DNA of 9,677 nucleotides from contig JARYLH010000049.1 of assembly GCA_029907755.1 (NCBI GenBank), forward strand, positions 1-9,677, read 5' to 3'. Positions 6,331-9,677 of the stretch are shown piece after piece. The notes below the pieces were generated by a model. That model saw nothing but the letters and a program-made list of their open reading frames with translations, made no database searches and had not been told where the DNA came from. The stretch comes from Candidatus Methanosuratincola sp. (GTDB lineage Archaea; Thermoproteota; Methanomethylicia; Methanomethylicales; Methanomethylicaceae). Position numbers and translations under genes: made by a program. Position 1 is the first letter of the stretch. Every line of letters starts with the position of its first letter.

Positions 6331-6490
6331 TGACATCGGCAGTTACGCACAACGTTTTCTTCCTGCGGATTATGATGCAGAAAGCACCCCATCGGAATGA
6401 TCTTGCTAGTCATAATAATAAAAAACAATAAAACTAAAGTAAAATATAAAAAATATAAAAATAAGTGAATGCAAGGCTGGTTTTTTTCTC
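6331..6490 (+). promoter_or_regulatory. A/T-rich promoter region of the radical SAM gene
   Basis: About 60 bases (6410-6470) are almost pure A/T with A-runs. Two TATA-like boxes, AATATAAA and TATAAAAATA, lie at about 6443-6450 and 6454-6463. The second predicts transcription start near 6485, only about 6 bases before ATG 6491. A T7 run (6481-6487) sits in the tiny leader and there is no Shine-Dalgarno, so initiation is close to leaderless. Confidence 0.5.
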
Positions 6491-7456
6491 ATGGCACAGA
6501 TCAGGAAGTTGCCTATCAAAAAGTACCTCTCCACTCTGAAGTACGCTGCAAAGAACTATGCCAAGAAGGACTTTCGCTACCCCTTCTACTGCACCTTCAA
6601 GGTGATCCAGCGGTGCGACTCAAGGTGCGAGTTCTGCGACGTCTGGAGGAAGCCGATGCCCGACATGCCGACAGATAAGGTTCTCCGGATCATCGACAAT
6701 GTCGCCGGCTCGAGCGTCATCCTCCTGAGCATCGAAGGCGGCGAGCCCCTTCTCCGGAATGACATCGGGGAAGTTCTCGAGTACCTGCGCACGAAGCCCC
6801 TCTACGTCCTCTTCACGACCAGCGGGAAGCTGATCGACAGGAGGCCGATGGCGGAGTACGCTAAGTGCATAGACTTCCTTCACATCAGCATCGACGAGGG
6901 GCACAGGAACCTCGACCTCTACGAGAGCCTCCCGGAGTACGCGTCTTGGGGGCCAGTGGTCGCAGTCCAGATCGTCGTCATGAGGGAGCACCTGAAGGAC
7001 CTTGAGTGGAAGGTGAGGATGTGCAGAAGGGCTGGGGCGAAGGCGGTGGTGATGCCTGCATGCCACCTCCCAGGGACTGACGACTACCTCCCGGAGATCG
7101 CGGCGTTCAGGGACGAAGTCCTCAGGCTGAAGAGGAAGTACCCGCAGACCGTGATAACCACCGAGAGGTACCTGAAAACGCTCGACGTGCCGCACAGCTG
7201 CAACACCGCCTCGGTCCTGGTGGACGCGGACGGGAGGCTCTACTACCCGTGCAACATCAACCCCGCGTGCAGCATCGACGCCTCTGAGGAGCCGATCATG
7301 GGGTTCCTCCTCTCCAAGAGGGCAAGCGAGTGCAGGGAGAGGATGAGGCTCTGTGGCAGGAACTGCCACTGCTACTTATACTTCGCGATGGACTCCTCCC
7401 TCTCCATCAGGAACACGGTCTCAGCGCTGAAGCCTTACTTGAGCACCCTTTTCTGA
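6491..7456 (+). CDS. Radical SAM enzyme with Cys-rich (SPASM/Twitch-like) C-terminal domain
   Basis: A 321-aa protein. The radical SAM cluster motif is RCDSRCEFCDVW (C42, C46, C49: CxxxCxxC), followed by the SAM-binding GGEP (83-86) and the usual barrel strands (VLFTTSGKLI, FLHISIDEG). The last third adds seven cysteines: C237, C254 after DADGRLYYP, C260, C281, C288, C292 and C294. This resembles a SPASM or Twitch domain that holds one or two auxiliary iron-sulfur clusters, though the spacing is not the canonical peptide-maturase pattern. It therefore cleaves S-adenosylmethionine to a 5'-deoxyadenosyl radical, but the substrate is unknown. No small peptide gene is evident next to it, which argues mildly against a RiPP maturase. 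The upstream UPF0104 and PAP2 genes make a lipid or lipid-linked substrate conceivable. It starts at ATG 6491, with no Shine-Dalgarno and TATA boxes just upstream. Confidence 0.9.
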   Translation: MAQIRKLPIKKYLSTLKYAAKNYAKKDFRYPFYCTFKVIQRCDSRCEFCDVWRKPMPDMPTDKVLRIIDNVAGSSVILLSIEGGEPLLRNDIGEVLEYLRTKPLYVLFTTSGKLIDRRPMAEYAKCIDFLHISIDEGHRNLDLYESLPEYASWGPVVAVQIVVMREHLKDLEWKVRMCRRAGAKAVVMPACHLPGTDDYLPEIAAFRDEVLRLKRKYPQTVITTERYLKTLDVPHSCNTASVLVDADGRLYYPCNINPACSIDASEEPIMGFLLSKRASECRERMRLCGRNCHCYLYFAMDSSLSIRNTVSALKPYLSTLF

Positions 7457-7468
7457 ATCCCGTAATAA

Positions 7469-7522
7469 AAAGGGGATGTTGGACTGCGGGTCGCCCTAAG
7501 GCGGTTTTCCCGCAAGCCCTTT
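7469..7522 (+). other. Nested inverted repeats (possible structured RNA or 3' UTR)
   Basis: Three stems nest after the radical SAM stop: AAAGGG (7469-7474) with CCCTTT (7517-7522), GCGGG (7486-7490) with CCCGC (7509-7513), and CGCC (7492-7495) with GGCG (7500-7503) around the loop CTAA. All pairs are perfect. The internal loops are asymmetric and the longest stem is 6 bp, so this could be a 3' UTR fold, a small RNA, or chance in GC-rich sequence. No T-run follows the structure directly. Confidence 0.35.
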
Positions 7523-7643
7523 CCCCAAAAATGAGCCCGACACCTGGGTGCTGACAAAAGAGGACCTTTCGACCCCGAAAATTTTTAGTACCGCTTTCTT
7601 TAACATCCTGGGCAGCGATTCCGTTTTCGCGTGAAAGCCGAAA

Positions 7644-7650
7644 GAGGTGG
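7644..7650 (+). promoter_or_regulatory. Shine-Dalgarno deciding the start of the DUF2905-like gene
   Basis: GAGGTGG abuts ATG 7651, leaving no spacer, but is 6 bases before the in-frame GTG 7657. Normal spacing therefore favours GTG as the true start, giving a protein two residues shorter. A TATA-like AATTTTTA (about 7580-7587) lies upstream. Confidence 0.45.
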
Positions 7651-7887
7651 ATGCTTGTGGACTCCGATCTCGCCCCCCTCCAGTTGTTTGGGGTCCTATT
7701 GCTGGTCCTAGGGGCAATCCTTTTCATCCTCCCCATGGTACTCGAGAGGCTCCCATCGCTGGAAAGGGTCCCGTGGATAATCCTCTACGTGTACAGGAGC
7801 GACGGTTTCGTCTTCGTCACCTCACCCATCTTGATCATTATCAGCGTGCTGTCCTTCCTTTTGTACCTCCTCCGATGCAAGATATGA
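7651..7887 (+). CDS. Small two-helix membrane protein, DUF2905-like
   Basis: A 78-aa protein from ATG 7651 (76 aa if GTG 7657 is used). It has two hydrophobic helices, about residues 9-30 (LQLFGVLLLVLGAILFIL) and 56-75 (SPILIIISVLSFLLYLL). A short loop, ERLPSLERVP then VYRSDGFVFV, joins them. The layout of Gly-rich first helix, LP-x-L-x-R-x-P turn, charged strand, then P-I-xx-xx-IS opening the second helix matches DUF2905, a small membrane family of unknown function found in bacteria and archaea. The turn lacks the usual GD-I residues, so the match is partial. It follows the radical SAM gene by 194 bases on the same strand but has its own promoter-like box and a strong Shine-Dalgarno. No function can be assigned. 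Confidence 0.7.
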   Translation: MLVDSDLAPLQLFGVLLLVLGAILFILPMVLERLPSLERVPWIILYVYRSDGFVFVTSPILIIISVLSFLLYLLRCKI

Positions 7888-8399
7888 TGCGCCCGCCAAT
7901 GGGCTGCTCGCCCACGATTTCAATCCCTCCAGCAGCCCTACCGCCCCCGGGACCGCATGTTCGCCTTGCAAGATCGCCCTTGCAAAAAAGGAAACCATTA
8001 CGATATATATAAAAATATAGAATAAACTTAATATATATAGTAATTTCAAAATCTATTTATTATGTAGAGGAAAGTGCTTTTCGGTGACCAAATTTGCGGA
8101 GCAAGCAGCAATTGCTTCAGCCGATCCTGCAGCATAAGAAGATAAAACCAGGCAACTGATTTCGGGGCGGGGCTAGAGAACAGCCGGAGCGGTCTGCCGT
8201 TTTTTAACCCCTGCTGCCGCATTAACAGTTTGGTTCGATAAAGTGCAATTCCTGATCACTTATCCGAATGGGGGAATTTGGAGATGATTGGCTAATGCAC
8301 GCCCCTCAGAAACAACTTGTCTTCCCAACGACCTTTTCATATCCTTCTTGGAAAAAGCAGATCTGCGATTGCGACGGATATTTTGGCGGACTCTGGCGT
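7888..8399. other. Intergenic region, no convincing gene
   Basis: About 510 bases without a frame I trust on either strand. It contains a 7-bp perfect inverted repeat TTGCAAG/CTTGCAA with a 6-base loop (7966-7985), an A/T-rich stretch with ATATATAT boxes (about 8000-8060), a 10-base palindrome AGCAATTGCT (about 8107-8116), and a T6 run after CGG-TCTG-CCG (about 8190-8206). Short coding-like bits such as VTKFAEQAAIASADPAA end at stops and cannot be tied to a family. Confidence 0.4.
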
Positions 8400-8669
8400 T
8401 CAAGCTGCGTGTAAAACCTTCCGAGCCCATGCCAGAACCGCGAAGGACACGGTCACCCAAAATGCTGTGTCCAAGGCGAAATTTGCAAAGGCGTACTTTG
8501 CAGGGCCGTTCATGTCGGTCACGAGCCATGCCAATGGGTAGCCATAATGCCTCAGCTCGGGCAAGCCCACTTCAGGGTCATTCCTTACGGATCCGGTAGC
8601 GATAGCCGCCATAATGCCGCATGCAACCGCCGCAAGGAGCAATTTGAGTGCTTGATCACGTCCGCCCAA
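8400..8669 (-). CDS. Small membrane protein of unknown function (two transmembrane helices)
   Basis: An 89-aa protein if started at the TTG at 8669. No ATG or GTG is available upstream before the TAG in the same frame, and the first internal ATG (residue 20) would cut into the first helix. A hydrophobic helix (about residues 7-26) and a second (about 64-84, YAFANFALDTAFWVTVSFAV) flank an extracytoplasmic loop with HYGYPLAWLV. The motif set G-Y-P-x-x-W, then a helix with LD-x-x-FW, resembles small uncharacterised membrane proteins of many prokaryotes, but I cannot name the family. GAGGCGGG runs straight into the TTG, an unusual ribosome site spacing, so the start is uncertain. A longer frame on the opposite strand (8317-8541) has no family likeness and is taken as its shadow. 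The TGA stop is followed in frame by ESAKISVAIADLLFP, probably chance. Confidence 0.62.
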   Translation of the reverse strand: MGGRDQALKLLLAAVACGIMAAIATGSVRNDPEVGLPELRHYGYPLAWLVTDMNGPAKYAFANFALDTAFWVTVSFAVLAWARKVLHAA

Positions 8670-8718
8670 CCCGCCTCGCCCGATTACCTTATTGTTCGAT
8701 GGGCAATAATCCTATAGT

Positions 8719-8845
8719 TTAGAACATTTCGTACGGATTTTGACGGCGAGCGCTCAGGAAGTCACGTCTCTTGAATGAGGGAACGAGCTCATCCATTATC
8801 TGGTCGGTTAACCACCACTCGTTTGGCCTTCAGCCTTTCCCTCAT
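8719..8845 (-). pseudogene. Possible remnant of a small gene (frameshifted)
   Basis: On the minus strand ATG 8845 opens MRERLKAK. Changing frame by one base near 8822 continues as NEWWLTDQIMDELVP, then SFKRRDFLSARRQNPYEMF, to TAA 8719-8721. The aromatic and charged composition looks coding and ends at a clean stop, but the whole is only about 43 aa, needs a frameshift, and matches no family I know. It could be the C-terminal scrap of a lost gene or chance. Confidence 0.25.
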
Positions 8846-9061
8846 ATTTGTATGTCTTAATGTGCCAACATTTAGGACTAGTACATCGCTACATGCTTAT
8901 CAATCCATGAACCGTTGACAAAATGGATATTGGGATGAATGTCTGCATTCTGGATTTCCGGGGCAGCACGCGCTCCATTCCTTTTCCTTTAGATACATCG
9001 CATTCGCTTGGTGCATTTTGCTGCATCAATGAAATTGATGGTCTTGTGCCAGTTCGATTCA
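8846..9061. other. Intergenic region downstream of rad50
   Basis: No supported gene. A perfect 7-bp inverted repeat, CATCAAT-GAA-ATTGATG (9024-9040), lies 22 bases past the rad50 stop on its transcript side. It may fold in the 3' UTR, but no T-run follows it. Confidence 0.35.
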
Positions 9062-9676
9062 TCAGCCTGTCGCAGCACGGACCTTCGACCTGCCCCCCTC
9101 CTTCTGGATCCTGAATATGTGGTCCACCGCTCCCTCGAGCTCCCTCTCGTGCGAGACTATCACCGCCTGCCTCAGCCTGAGCTCTCTGAGGAGGTCCCCC
9201 ATCTTCCCTATCTGGTCCTTGCTGAAGCCATCCGTCGGCTCGTCAAGTATAAGCAGGTCCGCACCGATCCTCGAGTTCCTCTGTACGACCCTGTTGAGCG
9301 CCAGCCTGTATGCGAGCGCGAGCGAAGTCCTCTCCCCGCCGCTCAGGTTGCCCACGTCCTGCTCGTACGAGTCCTGCGTGACCAGGGGGGTGAAGTCTTC
9401 GTCTATCCTGACGCCCTTGGAGGGATCCTCGACCAGGTAGGAGAACCACTTGGAGAACTCCTCCTCGAACTCCCTCCTGACCGCGTTCATCACTGTGAGC
9501 TCTATCCTCTCGAGCGCCGCCGCGAAGTACTTCACGAGCCACTCCGCGTTCCACCCGAGCCTCTCCGCCTTCCTCCTCTCGTCCTCGAGCCTCTCGGCCT
9601 CTGCCCTGTGCGAGGCGATCTTCTTCTCGACCTTCGGAATCTCCAACACCTTCTGGGAGAGGATCAGAAAGCGGCT
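9062..9676 (-). CDS. rad50: Rad50 DNA double-strand break repair ATPase, C-terminal part only
   Basis: The visible 204 residues are the C-terminal coiled-coil end and ABC ATPase half; the frame stays open to the right edge, so the N-terminal half (Walker A, most of the coiled coil, zinc hook) is outside. After about 45 residues of Glu/Arg/Lys-rich coiled coil come the ABC signature LSGGERTSLALAYRLAL (about 9310-9350), the Walker B and D-loop in DLLILDEPTDGFS (about 9220-9260), and the switch His in VIVSHERELEG (about 9130-9165). The protein ends soon after HIFRIQKEGG with a short Arg/Lys tail and TGA. Signature and Walker B fit archaeal Rad50 rather than SbcC. Rad50 works with Mre11 to tether and process DNA ends. 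mre11 often precedes rad50 in archaea and would then lie beyond the right edge. No partner gene follows downstream. Confidence 0.92.
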   Translation of the reverse strand, partial: SRFLILSQKVLEIPKVEKKIASHRAEAERLEDERRKAERLGWNAEWLVKYFAAALERIELTVMNAVRREFEEEFSKWFSYLVEDPSKGVRIDEDFTPLVTQDSYEQDVGNLSGGERTSLALAYRLALNRVVQRNSRIGADLLILDEPTDGFSKDQIGKMGDLLRELRLRQAVIVSHERELEGAVDHIFRIQKEGGRSKVRAATG

Positions 9677-9677
9677 A

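Noticed and set aside
6620..7369. 249-codon open frame opposite the radical SAM gene
   Set aside because: The plus strand has all radical SAM and Cys-rich motifs; the minus translation is Val/Arg/Asp-rich and motif-free.
7966..7985. TTGCAAG/CTTGCAA inverted repeat as a terminator
   Set aside because: It is followed on the plus strand by an A-run, not T; on the minus strand no gene ends into it.
8229..8243. GGTTCGA resembling a tRNA T-arm
   Set aside because: The flanking bases do not form the five-pair stem and no anticodon or acceptor arm can be built around it.
8317..8541. Plus-strand 74-codon frame overlapping the small membrane protein
   Set aside because: The minus strand gives two clear hydrophobic helices and a conserved-looking loop; the plus translation has no recognisable feature.
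1..9677. CRISPR array, insertion sequence or integrated element
   Set aside because: No regularly spaced repeats, transposase motifs, terminal repeats or tRNA attachment site were seen.

Overview
The window looks archaeal, most likely from the Thermoproteota (TACK) side. The evidence is a Rad50 C-terminal domain, VapBC-type toxin-antitoxin remnants of the kind common in thermophilic archaea, A/T-rich TATA-like boxes placed for leaderless or very short-leader transcripts beside a few genes with GAGG-type Shine-Dalgarno sites, and a T-tract in place of a classical terminator. No rRNA or tRNA is present, so the lineage cannot be fixed more closely. No CRISPR array, insertion sequence or phage gene was seen.

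Layout from left to right. (a) 2-1132 +: most of a dihydrolipoamide dehydrogenase-type flavoprotein, cut by the left edge. (b) 1173-1763 -: a dead toxin-antitoxin pair, with a PIN toxin broken by a stop and a frameshift and a badly decayed probable antitoxin. (c) 1875-2762 +: an exported caspase-like (C14) protease with an intact His/Cys dyad and a C-terminal EF-hand. (d) 2841-3302 +: a membrane-anchored LEA14/WHy-domain protein with its own promoter. (e) 3544-4166 +: a second dead vapBC pair, an AbrB-type antitoxin with one frameshift and a PIN toxin with stops, a frameshift and an apparently lost catalytic Glu. (f) 4280-5008 - and 5251-6330 +: divergent membrane genes, a PAP2-family enzyme and a UPF0104/flippase-like protein. 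(g) 6491-7456 +: a radical SAM enzyme with a Cys-rich C-terminal domain. (h) 7651-7887 +: a small DUF2905-like membrane protein. (i) 7888-8399: no convincing gene. (j) 8400-8669 -: a small two-helix membrane protein. (k) 8719-8845 -: a possible gene remnant. (l) 9062-9676 -: the C-terminal part of Rad50, cut by the right edge.

Two gene groups are worth attention. The first is a pair of exported or membrane-anchored proteins, the caspase-like protease and the LEA14-like protein, lying between two dead toxin-antitoxin loci. The second is PAP2 + UPF0104 + radical SAM, three genes whose families often act on membrane lipids or lipid-linked intermediates. The genes in each group have separate promoters and partly opposite strands, so a shared function is inference. 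The clearest direct observation is that both vapBC-like loci are pseudogenes, whose lost reading frames can be rebuilt by one-base shifts.
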